In this document: piece by piece, positions 16,539-24,741 of the stretch
Position numbering within the stretch: position 1 is the first letter of the stretch
How the letters are laid out: each line of letters starts with the position of its first letter
The notes under the pieces: model-generated
The model's input: only the letters and a program-made list of their open reading frames with translations
Databases searched by the model: none
Told to the model about the DNA's origin: nothing
Position numbers and translations under genes: made by a program
Assembly: GCF_001672895.1 (NCBI RefSeq)
Contig: NZ_LZKP01000056.1
Coordinates: 1 to 39,527, forward strand
DNA from: Mycobacterium sp. E740
GTDB lineage: Bacteria; Actinomycetota; Actinomycetes; Mycobacteriales; Mycobacteriaceae
Direction: 5' to 3'
DNA length: 39,527 nt

Positions 16539-16778
16539 TTGGCCCACGATACGAGGGCGGTCGTCCCGGGTGTCAGTGTCTGCAGGCGGTTGTGCGTACG
16601 CTGCCGGGCCGTCGGCGGTTCGTGTAGAAGGCGCCCGCCAGCTAGCCTGTAGAGGATTCAAGGCATTCGCATCGGGGTGATGGTGCGATCCGCGGGGGAG
16701 TTTCGCCTGGTCAGATCACCGACAGGGTTGTCGGTCAGCGTCCTCTTACGCACAGCCCGGAACGTGTTTGGAGTTTCG

Positions 16779-18533
16779 ATGTCCGCCCACAAAGTTTCTG
16801 CGCACGATCATGCCGCGTCGCCGGTGACGGCGGCGCTCGTCTGGCTCGGTGGTGGCGAGCGGCGCGGATTCGGCGTCCGCCATGAGCGGTCCACCCTGCT
16901 CAGCGCCGGAGTCGTCGTGCTGCTCGCGGCGATCCTGGCCTGGCTCGTTTCGGCCCTGGCGCTGATCGAGGCGACCGCCTGGCCGGTGGCCGCCGTCGTC
17001 GCAGTGACGTCTGTTTTCGGGCTGCTGGTGGGCGCGGTGAGCCGCGCGATCGCCACGGGAACTGTGGGCGGCGCCGGAATAGCGGGACGTGCTGGGATCG
17101 CAATCTGCCTCGGGGCCGTGGTCGGCGAACTCGCCGCCGTCGTCGTGTTCTCGGGATCGATCGACCGGCTGCTCGACGAGCAAGCGGCGCGCACCTCCTC
17201 CCCGGCCGTAGCGCAAACCGCCGCCGACCTGGACCGCAGCCGGGCCGCCCGCGCGGGGCTCGACGAGGCAGTGGAGCAAGCCGTGCAACGTCGTCAGGAC
17301 GCATTGGTGGTGGCCCGCTGCGAATTCAACCCCCGTCCCGACTGCCCGCAGACCTCAATCACCGGCGTGCCCGGCGCCGGACCGGAGAACCGGACCGCGA
17401 ACGACTTCCTTGGCGACGCCCAGTCGGCGCTCGACGCCGCGCTGGCCGACCGAGACCGGCGCGCGCCCGTGCTCGACGCCGAGATCACCGACCGCGAGCA
17501 GGCGCTGGCACAGGCCCGGCAGGCGGCGATCGCCGATGCCGATCGGGGACTGGGTGCCCGGTGGGTCGCCATGAACGACCACACGCTGGCCCATCCAGGT
17601 GCGTTGGCCCTGCGGCTGCTCGTCGACGCGTTCTTCGTCCTGCTGAGCTTGCTGCCGCTGATCCTCAAGCTGTGGCGGGGCGAGACGTCCCAGGACCGCG
17701 GCGCGGCCGCCGACGTCGAGCGGGATCGAGCCGAACTGAATGCCGACACGGCGATCGCGGTGAAGCGCGCCGAAGTGCGGGCGGCCATCGACAACATGTG
17801 GGCCGAGCAGCAGCTGGCCAGCGCTCGCATGGCCGTCGAGGCTCAGCTCCAGATCGACCGCGAGCAGCAGCGCCGTCGCGTGATCGAGGCGATCGAGCCG
17901 CCGACACCCACCCGGTCCGAGCGCATACGCGAGCCCGACGACGTATATCTGCCGATCGCTGCCGAAGCAGAAGCGGCGAGCTTCCGCGTCGCCGAACTGC
18001 CCACTGCCGAGCCGCCCGCCATTGCGGAGACCGTTGACGCTGAGGCAACCGAGAACTTGCCGGCGCGGGTCGATGACGACCGCTCCGTGGAGCGATCCGA
18101 AAACGCCGGACGCCCGCTGATCCCGAGCATCCCCGATGTCACCCGGACCGCCGCGCGCTGGATTCGGCCGCTGGTCCCGCCGATCATCGTGAACGCGATC
18201 GACACCAGCACCAAGCCGCTGCGGGGTGCACGGCAGGTCTTCGAGGAGACCGAAGAGATCCACTTCTCGATGCGACGCACTCGCAAGGTGAGTACTGCCA
18301 TGGAAGAGGTTGCGGGAGAGTCGGTTACGGAAACGAGCGATGGGTCGGGCCCGCGGCGGGCGTCGGCCGTCAGACCCGACGACCGCGGACACGGCTACCG
18401 CCGGCTCGACGCCGGTGCCGAGCCGGTGTCACCGGCGATGACCAGAGGCGACGACCGGGCCGAACTGGCCGGTGGTGGAACGCGCGAGCTGAGCGGGAAT
18501 CGCGGTCCTCGAGAACTGCCGCCCGGGCGTTAG
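16779..18533 (+). CDS. DUF4407 membrane protein
   Basis: A 584-residue protein of the DUF4407 type, whose role is unknown. From the chosen start there are hydrophobic helices at about 40-62, 67-88 and 104-125, then a long charged helical region (about 128-285) with a Cys pair near 185-195, a fourth membrane helix (ALRLLVDAFFVLLSLLPL), and a long charged coiled-coil and disordered C-terminal half. This 3+1 helix layout with a coiled-coil loop is characteristic of the family. ATG 16779 (MSAHKVSAHD) is preferred over the more upstream start at 16677 because TTGGAG precedes it and the upstream codons do not look conserved. It is divergent from the esterase gene. Confidence 0.82.
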   Translation: MSAHKVSAHDHAASPVTAALVWLGGGERRGFGVRHERSTLLSAGVVVLLAAILAWLVSALALIEATAWPVAAVVAVTSVFGLLVGAVSRAIATGTVGGAGIAGRAGIAICLGAVVGELAAVVVFSGSIDRLLDEQAARTSSPAVAQTAADLDRSRAARAGLDEAVEQAVQRRQDALVVARCEFNPRPDCPQTSITGVPGAGPENRTANDFLGDAQSALDAALADRDRRAPVLDAEITDREQALAQARQAAIADADRGLGARWVAMNDHTLAHPGALALRLLVDAFFVLLSLLPLILKLWRGETSQDRGAAADVERDRAELNADTAIAVKRAEVRAAIDNMWAEQQLASARMAVEAQLQIDREQQRRRVIEAIEPPTPTRSERIREPDDVYLPIAAEAEAASFRVAELPTAEPPAIAETVDAEATENLPARVDDDRSVERSENAGRPLIPSIPDVTRTAARWIRPLVPPIIVNAIDTSTKPLRGARQVFEETEEIHFSMRRTRKVSTAMEEVAGESVTETSDGSGPRRASAVRPDDRGHGYRRLDAGAEPVSPAMTRGDDRAELAGGGTRELSGNRGPRELPPGR

Positions 18534-18580
18534 CCTCGATTGCGGCCGACTTGGCGCCGCCGGCTGAACTTGCCGCCGGC

Positions 18581-20026
18581 TTAGTCGCCGCTCTCTGGTC
18601 TTATGCGCCGAAGTGCTTCTCGAAAGGCATCGTTCGGATACGCGCCGGGCAGCACCGCCCGGACATCGCGCAGCGCCTCGTCGACGCTCACGTTGCGCAA
18701 CCGCGCTCCGTACAGCGCTCCGATGGCCGGAGTTCGGCTGTAAGCGGCGACGCAGTGCACGAGCACGGTCCGGCCCTCACGTCGGAACTGTTCGATCAGC
18801 CGCACCGTGTCCAGCAGAACATATTCCAGATGTGGATTCTCGTCGTGTCCCGTGCGGTCAATCAGCCGGACCTCAACGTGCGGGATGCCGCAGATCATGT
18901 CCTCATCGGCCAGCCGGCACAGTGAGACGACGGCGCCCACCTCTTCGGGCAGCTTCCGCAGCACCCCAATGCCGCCGAGCAGGACGCCATCGTCGTAGGG
19001 ATGACGCGCGAAGGTGTCGATCGGCGACCCGGGGTAGGAGAAGTCGAATTCGTCGGGCTTGCCCTTGCGCTCGATCGCCGTCGTCAGATTCACCAAGCCA
19101 TGCGCGTCGATTCCCGGCCAGCCGTGCAACAGTCGGCGCCAGCCGCCGGGAACGGCTGACGCGCCGTACGCCGCGCCGAGCAGGCCGCCCGCGATCGCCG
19201 CGACGGTGTCCGTGTCGTATACGGCGCGGACCGCGGAGTCGAGCGCCAGTCGCAGATGGTCGGCCTTGAAGTCACCATTGGCCGGATCATCCTGCGGCAC
19301 TGGCGTCGTCGCGATCGCCGACCACGCCGCCTGCATGGCGGTCACCACCCATCCGTTGTTCGGGAACGAGGCGGGCGGTGCCGCTTCGGCGTCGTCGAGA
19401 CGCTTGGCCCATGTCGTGAGGCGGTGGGGTTCGAGGTGACGTAACCCGGTTCGCACGTCGAGCTCGCCGGTGCGTACGGCGTGGCGAATTGCGCTGCACC
19501 ACAATACGCAGGCGTCGCCGGCGTCCGGATCGAAGTGCGTGAGCTCGCTGATCGCGCGGGCGGCTTCGACCATCGCGTGCTCGTCGTCGAGATACGCGAG
19601 TGCGACTGGCGCAGTGCGCATCAATGCGCCGTTACCTCCGGTACGGCCTCCGTGCTCATGCAGCTTGGCTGATTCGGCGCGGGCACTCGCCGCGGTGATC
19701 ACGCCACCTCGCGAAGCGGCCGCCAGCACGGACCGTGTCTGAATGCCAACGTCTTTCGCGTTGCGTGACCAGTCGTACCAACGCTGCACGATCGCGTCTT
19801 GCGCGGCCACGTCGCGGAGATCCTCACCCCTGGCGGCGACCTCCGCGATCGCGATGGCCATCGACGTGTCGTCGGTCCACTCACCCGGTTCCCATCCGCT
19901 ACCGCCGACCATCGCCACTTCGAGGTCCGGTCCGCGAGGAGGCGCGAACTCATATGGTGCGCCGAGCGCGTCGCCGGCGGCAGTCGCCAGCAGCACGCCC
20001 TCTACCCGATCGTTGTACGAAGCCAT
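18581..20026 (-). CDS. ADP-ribosylglycohydrolase fused to a cysteine-phosphatase domain
   Basis: A 481-residue two-domain protein. Residues 1 to about 320 form an ADP-ribosylglycohydrolase: GDALGAPYEF (18-27), metal-binding WTDDTSMA (50-57), the TGGNGALMRTAP segment and a second metal motif DTDTVAAIAGG; this family removes ADP-ribose from proteins or small molecules. Residues about 335-475 form a dual-specificity/tyrosine phosphatase-like domain with the P-loop HCVAAYSRTP, giving Cys425 and Arg431 of the CX5R signature. A strong Shine-Dalgarno (AGAAGGGGG) precedes ATG 20026. The gene is divergent from an NrtR-type regulator over a 14-bp palindrome, which points to control by ADP-ribose or NAD status. 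Whether the phosphatase acts on ADP-ribose phosphates or on proteins is unknown. Confidence 0.9.
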   Translation of the reverse strand: MASYNDRVEGVLLATAAGDALGAPYEFAPPRGPDLEVAMVGGSGWEPGEWTDDTSMAIAIAEVAARGEDLRDVAAQDAIVQRWYDWSRNAKDVGIQTRSVLAAASRGGVITAASARAESAKLHEHGGRTGGNGALMRTAPVALAYLDDEHAMVEAARAISELTHFDPDAGDACVLWCSAIRHAVRTGELDVRTGLRHLEPHRLTTWAKRLDDAEAAPPASFPNNGWVVTAMQAAWSAIATTPVPQDDPANGDFKADHLRLALDSAVRAVYDTDTVAAIAGGLLGAAYGASAVPGGWRRLLHGWPGIDAHGLVNLTTAIERKGKPDEFDFSYPGSPIDTFARHPYDDGVLLGGIGVLRKLPEEVGAVVSLCRLADEDMICGIPHVEVRLIDRTGHDENPHLEYVLLDTVRLIEQFRREGRTVLVHCVAAYSRTPAIGALYGARLRNVSVDEALRDVRAVLPGAYPNDAFREALRRIRPESGD

Positions 20027-20051
20027 GGTTACCCCCTTCTGGATCTATTTT

Positions 20052-20065
20052 GCGCATATATGCGC
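20052..20065. promoter_or_regulatory. Perfect palindrome between the glycohydrolase and nrtR starts
   Basis: GCGCATATATGCGC is a perfect 14-bp palindrome in the 74-bp gap between two divergent start codons (20026 and 20101). It sits in locally AT-rich sequence where both promoters must lie. It is the obvious operator for the adjacent Nudix/winged-helix regulator, which could then control both genes; binding itself is inference. Confidence 0.68.
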
Positions 20066-20100
20066 TAATTGTCAACACCAGGTACGCTGTGGGCCCAGAC

Positions 20101-20784
20101 ATGAGCGAGCGACGGTACAGAGACAGCAGCGGGCGAACCCTCGAGGAGTACCCGCGGCCGTCGGTTGCCGTCGACACTGCCGTGCTCACGCTCGATGTGG
20201 ATCTCGGACTTGTGGTGCTCGAAGTGCGACGGCCACAACACGAGTCCGGCTGGGCGTTACCGGGCACGTTCCTGCACGAAGGGGAGACGCTCGCCGATGC
20301 GGTGGATCGGTCGCTACGGATCAAGGCCAACGTGCGAGGGCTGCGACCGCGCCAACTGCACGTCTTCGACGACCCCGAGCGGGACGATCGCGGGTGGGTG
20401 TTGTCCGTCGCTCACGTGCAAGTGGTGCGGGAAGAACAGCTGGCCGACCGTTTCGTCGACACGACGCGGCTCGTGCAGGTCGGCGCGCCCGGACGACTGC
20501 CTTACGACCACGCCGACATAATCGAGCTTGCGGTCGGCGACGTTCAGGCGCGCTATCTCGAGAAGCCGGACCCCGACGGCCTTCTCCGCGGCGAGTTCAC
20601 GTTGCGGGAGTTGCGGATTGCACATGAAGCGATCGTCGGGCGTGCGCTGCAGCGCGACACATTCCGTCGGGCCATGGAGCCGCATCTTATCGCGACCGGT
20701 TCCACGACGGCCGGCACCAGGGGACGACCGGCTGAGCTGTTCCGCCGAGTGGGGACTGAAACGTCGCGCCGTCGCAGGACTTGA
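20101..20784 (+). CDS. nrtR: NrtR-type Nudix-related transcriptional regulator
   Basis: A 227-residue regulator with an N-terminal Nudix-fold domain (about 18-140) and a C-terminal winged-helix domain (about 150-225, beginning LLRGEFTLRELRIAHEAI). The Nudix box region, GTFLHEGETLADAVDRSL, lacks the catalytic REUxEE glutamates, as in NrtR repressors that bind ADP-ribose or related NAD metabolites rather than hydrolyse them. The frame is open far upstream, but conserved sequence starts at ATG 20101 (MSERRYRDSSG). No strong ribosome-binding site is visible. Its divergent neighbour degrades ADP-ribose conjugates, and glycohydrolase genes are known members of NrtR regulons, which supports the assignment. 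Confidence 0.87.
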   Translation: MSERRYRDSSGRTLEEYPRPSVAVDTAVLTLDVDLGLVVLEVRRPQHESGWALPGTFLHEGETLADAVDRSLRIKANVRGLRPRQLHVFDDPERDDRGWVLSVAHVQVVREEQLADRFVDTTRLVQVGAPGRLPYDHADIIELAVGDVQARYLEKPDPDGLLRGEFTLRELRIAHEAIVGRALQRDTFRRAMEPHLIATGSTTAGTRGRPAELFRRVGTETSRRRRT

Positions 20785-20848
20785 CGGGTTCAACTGGCGA
20801 TCCGATACGGCATAGGAGACGCCAGGCGGATTCGCTGCCAACTCGAGC

Positions 20849-21421
20849 TCAGGGCTGGGTCAGCGTGTCGATCCGGAAGTTCAGGGCCAGCGGCTCTGCG
20901 GTTTGTACCGAGTCTCCGACGAGGGCCGCGACGCGATGATAGGTCCCTTCGCGGAGTACATGCGAAAGGAATCGCTCGTCTGAGTCGGCGTCGAGATCGA
21001 CGATCCAATAGTGCCCAATACCGGCCTTGGCGTATTCGTATGCCTTCATCACCCGGTCGGTTCGACGCGATCCAGGAGACACAATCTCGACAACAAGTAC
21101 GACATCGGATGGATCCACTCGTACCGGGTTGCGATCGACGACACTGCGGTTCACCACGACCAAGTCTGGGTCACGCACTGTAGGCGGGAAGCGGGCCTCT
21201 ACCGTGACCTCAACCTCTTGCAACACAACCAGCGATGCAGGCAGGTTCTCTCGAATCAACTGAGAAAGATTTCGTGACACGACCTGATGAAGCGGACGTG
21301 GCCGCGGCGTCATGACGATGCCCCCCTCGACGAGCTCCCAACGGCGCGCCTCGTCCAGCTCAAGCGCGTCCCACTCTTCGAGCGTCACCAGGTCACGTGG
21401 GAGTTCGGCCAACCCCGCCAT
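20849..21421 (-). CDS. Uma2-family (DUF820) PD-(D/E)xK protein
   Basis: A 190-residue protein with the Uma2 layout: RRWELVEGGIVMTPRP near residue 26, LHQVVSRNLSQLI, the acidic core PTVRDPDLVVV and VVLVVEIVSPGSRRTDR, then KAYEYAKAGIGHYWIVD. Asp/Glu in DPDLVVV and EIVSPGS with the following lysine fit the restriction-endonuclease-like fold. Members are abundant in cyanobacteria and actinobacteria, and their biological role is not settled; several are mobile-element passengers. It converges with nrtR (64 bp between stops). Nothing else is visible in the ~200 bp up to 21620. Confidence 0.9.
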   Translation of the reverse strand: MAGLAELPRDLVTLEEWDALELDEARRWELVEGGIVMTPRPRPLHQVVSRNLSQLIRENLPASLVVLQEVEVTVEARFPPTVRDPDLVVVNRSVVDRNPVRVDPSDVVLVVEIVSPGSRRTDRVMKAYEYAKAGIGHYWIVDLDADSDERFLSHVLREGTYHRVAALVGDSVQTAEPLALNFRIDTLTQP

Positions 21422-21620
21422 CGAACACCTCCAGACCCTGATAGGAGCAGGTTACGCCTGCTTCGGCTTCGCTCGCGTCGAAGCATCCCAGGAGGCACCG
21501 ACATGCTGGGACCGATCCTGCTTGCCATTGCCGAAGGGATGGGCCCATGAACTGCTTGGAGACGGCGATGTCACTGCCTAGATTCGCGACTTGCGCTAAC
21601 CGATGGCCGTCGGCGGCGGC

Positions 21621-23537
21621 TCACGTCAAGGAGAAAAGCTCCTGCATCACAGCGACACTCGCGGCACGCTGCATACCGCCCTCCACCGCGATACGTTGAT
21701 CCTCCGGACAATCGAGTAGCTGATCGAGCGCCGCGGAAACCTTCTTCATGTCGAAGATCGGCTGGTCCCTGGCGGCCTGCGACGCGAACGTATCCCGGTA
21801 GAAGGTCAGCATCGGGTCGTTCTTGTCGCGGGTCGGCGGCGTCGTGAATGGATGCTTCTGCCGGTCGTACACCTCGGGAATCAAGACGTCCTTCGTCGCT
21901 TCCCGGAGCACATGCTTCTCCCGAATGCCCTTCACCTTCATGCTCACCGGGACGCGCGCTGCAGCTTCGGCGACGTGGTGGTCCAGGAACGGCACGCGCC
22001 CTTCGATGGAGTGCGCCATCTCCATCCGATCGGCCAGATAGTTCAGGATGAAGTTCGGCAGCACCGTCTTCGCGTTGACGTAGAGCATTTGATTGAGGCG
22101 GTCGCGGCCGGCGACACGCTGCCCCAGCGGCAAACGATCCAGTGCGGACAGCAGCGGCTGAAACTCCCGCACTGACGCCGGCAGATCGTCCCGGTACAAC
22201 GGCGACACGCTGTTCGTCTGCGCCGCACCCACATTCAGCGTCGCCGGCAACCACCCGAGCCTGCGCTGCACAGCCTGCATCTCGGCATTGCTCACCTGCT
22301 CCGGCATCATCAACGCCCGAGTTGCCGCATTGGCGCCGAGCATCTCGTCGAGCAGCGCGGCCTTCTGGTCAGCACTCAACGTCGCGTCGTTGTTCAACGC
22401 GTCGACCCGGAAGAACGGATAACCGGCGAGCATCTCGTCGGCACCTTCCCCGGTGAACACCACCTTGATGCCCGCGGCGCGCACGGCCCGGCTGAGCAGA
22501 TATTTCGCGACGCCGTGACCGTTGAACATCTGCGTCTCGGCGTGCCAGATCGCATCCGCGAACGCGTCGGCGATCTCACGACCGGTGATCGGAATCGGAT
22601 GATACGTAGCGCCAACATGTTTGGCTTGAGCCTCGGCTACGCTGGCTTCGTCGTACAGCGCGTTGTCGAAGGTGAGCGTGAACGCACGGATCGGCCGGTC
22701 CATCTCCTGCTGCGCCAGCCCGAGGACGGCACATGAATCTATGCCGCCACTCAGGTACGACGCGACCTCGACGTCGGCGACCAGTCGCTGCCGGACGGAA
22801 TCTCGCAATGCCTCACGAAACCCGCCGACGATCTCGGCCTCGCTGCGGGTGTCCGCCCGCATCTGCTCGGTAGTCGGAATCTCCCAGTCCCAATACGGAT
22901 AGATGCGAACATCACCGTCTTTGGCGATCGCATAACAGCCCGGCGGTACCGTGCTGATCCCGGCGAACTCGGTCTTCTCATGAGACCTGCCCATCCCCCC
23001 GATCGCGCCCTCGAGATCCCACACCGCCGGCACACCCAGGGCCAGCAGGGCTTTGATCTCCGAGGCGAAGTACACCTCACCATTCACCGCGGCGTAGTAG
23101 AGCGGCTTGACCCCGAACCGGTCGCGGATCGCGATCATCTCCCGCTGGCGTTCGTCGGCGATGACCACCGCGAACTCGCCCCTCAGCTGCGACGCCGCCA
23201 ACACGCCCCGCTCGTGGTACAGGTGTAGCGCGATCTCGCTGTCACTCTCAGTGGTGAAGACGTAGCCGCTCGCCCGCAGCCGCTCCCGGATCTCGCGGTA
23301 GCCGTAGAACTCGCCGTTGACCACCATGTGCACCGCCCCGTCCGGGCTGGTCATCGGCTGACTGCCGTTCCTCAAACCGATGATCGACAGCCGCGTGTGC
23401 CCGAGTGTCCACCGGCCGTCGCGCGACGTCCAGATACCGGTCCCGTCCGGTCCGCGATGCTCCAAGAGCTTGAGCGCAGCATCACATCGATCAGCCGAGA
23501 TGCCCTGACGCGTCACCGCAGCGAATATTCCGCACAT
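21621..23537 (-). CDS. asnB: Asparagine synthase (glutamine-hydrolysing)
   Basis: A 638-residue amidotransferase that converts aspartate, ATP and glutamine to asparagine. Cys2 of MCGIFAAV is the glutaminase nucleophile exposed after removal of Met1. The glutaminase domain (1 to about 210) contains EHRGPDGTGIW, HTRLSII and NGEFYGYREIRER. The synthetase domain carries the pyrophosphate loop ASYLSGGIDSC and the later segment VVFTGEGADEMLAGYPFF. Length and motifs are complete. The gene follows an LLM oxidoreductase gene by 27 bp on the same strand, so the two are probably co-transcribed. The segment GMGRSHEKTEF near residue 186 replaces the more usual linker. A dedicated role, for example in amidating a cell-wall or secondary metabolite precursor, is possible but not shown. 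Confidence 0.92.
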   Translation of the reverse strand: MCGIFAAVTRQGISADRCDAALKLLEHRGPDGTGIWTSRDGRWTLGHTRLSIIGLRNGSQPMTSPDGAVHMVVNGEFYGYREIRERLRASGYVFTTESDSEIALHLYHERGVLAASQLRGEFAVVIADERQREMIAIRDRFGVKPLYYAAVNGEVYFASEIKALLALGVPAVWDLEGAIGGMGRSHEKTEFAGISTVPPGCYAIAKDGDVRIYPYWDWEIPTTEQMRADTRSEAEIVGGFREALRDSVRQRLVADVEVASYLSGGIDSCAVLGLAQQEMDRPIRAFTLTFDNALYDEASVAEAQAKHVGATYHPIPITGREIADAFADAIWHAETQMFNGHGVAKYLLSRAVRAAGIKVVFTGEGADEMLAGYPFFRVDALNNDATLSADQKAALLDEMLGANAATRALMMPEQVSNAEMQAVQRRLGWLPATLNVGAAQTNSVSPLYRDDLPASVREFQPLLSALDRLPLGQRVAGRDRLNQMLYVNAKTVLPNFILNYLADRMEMAHSIEGRVPFLDHHVAEAAARVPVSMKVKGIREKHVLREATKDVLIPEVYDRQKHPFTTPPTRDKNDPMLTFYRDTFASQAARDQPIFDMKKVSAALDQLLDCPEDQRIAVEGGMQRAASVAVMQELFSLT

Positions 23538-23564
23538 GCCTGGACCTCCGACATCCCTCTTACG

Positions 23565-24581
23565 TCACGAGCTGGAAATACGTTGCGCCACCGTGCCATA
23601 GCGCTCGAAGCGATCAGCATCCGCCAGCGCGTTGTACAGCACGATCCGCGTCGCCACACCGCCGTACTTCGACGTCAACGCGTCCGCCAGCCCGTCCCAC
23701 GTCGACTCCGTCGCGAACGTCGCAATGTGCTCGTCGCTGATGCAAGCCGCCATACCCGCAAAGTCGCCGGCCTTCTGCTTCTCGCGGATCCGCGCCGTCG
23801 TCCCCTCGAACCCCGCCTCATCCCAGATGAATGCGTAGTTCGGTGTGCTGCCATAGAAACTCATGCTCGCCCGCACCAGCTCCCGCTCGCGGTGCCGTTC
23901 CTCGTCGGTGTCACCGACGATCGTCATCACCGGCACGATCACCGCGACATCGTCCGGCGTCCTACCCGACTTCGCCGCGCCCTCGGCCACATTCGGCACC
24001 ACGTGCCGCGCGATATAGCCCGGCTCGCCCAGCGGGTGAACATGGACCCCGTCGGCCACCTCGCCCGCCATCCGCAGCATCCACGGATTCACCGCCGCAA
24101 CATCGACTTTCGGATCCGGTGCGTCGATCGGGCCGGCGCTCCACTGGGGCGTGATGAAGTCCAGGCTGTAGAAGTCACCGTGGTGGTCGAGCCTGCCGGT
24201 CCGAAACGCGTGGAAGCACGCCTTCACCGCGCGCACGTAATCACGCAGCCGCGGACCCGGACGCTCGAACTCCACCCCGTACCGCCGCACCACATGTGTC
24301 CGCACCTGCGTGCCCAGGCCCAACCGGAACCGACCGCCCGTCGCCTCCTGCAGCTCCCACGCCGTCGCCGCCGTGACGAACGGGCTCCGCGGGAATGCCA
24401 CCGCCACTCCCGTCGACAACTCCAGCCCGGGCGCCGCCTGCGCCGCCACCGCGGCGTTCAGATAGGCGGTGCGACCGGTCTCGGTGAACAGCAAACCCGA
24501 GAAGCCGGCCGCCTGCGTTCGCGCAGCCAGATCGCCGATCTCCCGCAACGGCTGCGGAGTCGTCATCGCGTCGACGTGCAC
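23565..24581 (-). CDS. LLM-class, probably F420-dependent oxidoreductase
   Basis: A 338-residue TIM-barrel protein of the luciferase-like class; its overall pattern fits the TIGR03617 group of predicted F420-dependent enzymes. Visible hallmarks are AARTQAAGFSGLLFTE, ELSTGVAVAFPRSPF, GRFRLGLGTQVR and the central VDVAAVNPWMLRMAGEVADG. The frame stays open to 24644, but homologous sequence starts VHVDAMTTPQPL, so GTG 24581 is chosen; ATG 24566 is a shorter alternative. It lies immediately upstream of asnB and is divergent from the nitric oxide reductase operon (160 bp apart). The substrate is unknown. Confidence 0.87.
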   Translation of the reverse strand: MHVDAMTTPQPLREIGDLAARTQAAGFSGLLFTETGRTAYLNAAVAAQAAPGLELSTGVAVAFPRSPFVTAATAWELQEATGGRFRLGLGTQVRTHVVRRYGVEFERPGPRLRDYVRAVKACFHAFRTGRLDHHGDFYSLDFITPQWSAGPIDAPDPKVDVAAVNPWMLRMAGEVADGVHVHPLGEPGYIARHVVPNVAEGAAKSGRTPDDVAVIVPVMTIVGDTDEERHRERELVRASMSFYGSTPNYAFIWDEAGFEGTTARIREKQKAGDFAGMAACISDEHIATFATESTWDGLADALTSKYGGVATRIVLYNALADADRFERYGTVAQRISSS

Positions 24582-24700
24582 GGTCAAACAGTACGCCCGG
24601 CGCCTGGCACGTCGTACGAGCATTGGGCAGCCTGCACTAACCACCCACGGCGACGCGAACTTTCACAACATCCACCGCTCCCGCAGCACCTATGGTTACG

Positions 24701-24710
24701 TTGACGTCAA
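24701..24710. promoter_or_regulatory. TTGACGTCAA palindrome in the divergent LLM/norB promoter region
   Basis: A perfect 10-bp palindrome, TTGACGTCAA, lies 32 bp upstream of the norB start codon and 120 bp from the LLM start. Each half also matches a -35 consensus (TTGACG), but no good -10 box is found at the right distance in either direction. It could be a regulator site controlling norB; this is weakly supported. Confidence 0.3.
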
Positions 24711-24741
24711 ACGCTCGACCGTGGTCCAACTCGCCGGGGGT

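Noticed and set aside
18551..18583. GCCGCCGGCTGAACTTGCCG repeat between convergent stops as a terminator
   Set aside because: The repeat is mainly direct, only short self-complementary GCCGGC cores could pair, and no U-tract follows; too weak to list.
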